Assembly: GCA_009839405.1 (NCBI GenBank)
Contig: VXPR01000114.1
Location: 1 to 6,283, forward strand
DNA length: 6,283 nt
Direction of reading: 5' to 3'
Origin: Gammaproteobacteria bacterium
Lineage (GTDB): Bacteria; Pseudomonadota; Gammaproteobacteria; Pseudomonadales; Azotimanducaceae
The notes under the pieces were generated by a model. That model saw only the letters and a program-made list of their open reading frames with translations, had not been told where the DNA came from and ran no database searches. Each line of letters begins with the position of its first letter. Position 1 is the first letter of the stretch. Shown in pieces: positions 6,225 through 6,283 of the stretch. Both the position numbers and the translations under genes were made by a program.

Positions 6225-6283
6225 TTAGACCGGGCGCGTATAAACAACACCGACCCCACGAGCCGGAGCGGATTGAGGGTGGT

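Noticed and set aside
5102..6259. LolA-like gene extended to an upstream start near 6259
   Set aside because: The extension is Arg/Pro/Ser-rich, overlaps the ArsI remnant in another frame and would bury the signal peptide. The ATG at 5890 has a good Shine-Dalgarno and an ideal signal sequence.

Overview
This is a GC-rich window in which all recognisable genes lie on the minus strand. The envelope genes (Sec signal peptides, a periplasmic LolA-like protein and an outer-membrane beta-barrel) point to a Gram-negative bacterium, most likely a proteobacterium. Nothing in the sequence fixes the genus. I see no rRNA, tRNA, CRISPR array or insertion sequence.

Reading in the direction of transcription (right to left), the window opens with the 3' part of an ArsI/CadI-type glyoxalase-fold gene (about 6224-5979). 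It keeps the Cys-Cys pair and the C-terminal metal-ligand strand but lacks the N-terminal half, because a stop codon sits directly before its first homologous residue. A short gap (5978-5891) with a -10-like box and a GAGGAG ribosome binding site then leads into a five-gene, co-directional cluster. The genes are a secreted LolA-like 'outer membrane lipoprotein-sorting' protein (5890-5102), two paralogous FtsX/LolC/MacB-type ABC permeases (5054-3768 and 3733-2522), an intact LolD/MacB-type ATPase (2458-1778), and a signal-peptide-bearing outer-membrane beta-barrel (1575-298, with a possible upstream start at 1650). The first three gaps are 47, 34 and 63 nt. The last gap is longer and contains a perfect 10-bp hairpin. 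Past the barrel, the 5' end of a Uma2-family (PD-(D/E)XK-like) gene runs off the left edge.

The cluster reads as one envelope-spanning pathway. An inner-membrane ABC transporter with a heterodimeric permease pair, a periplasmic lipid/lipoprotein carrier and an outer-membrane barrel together cover every compartment from cytoplasm to surface. The layout parallels Lol (LolCDE-LolA) and Lpt (LptBFG-A-D), but it has no LolB and no MacA-type adaptor in this window, and the barrel is not LptD- or TolC-like by eye. The cargo is unknown. This is the best candidate in the window for an under-described system.
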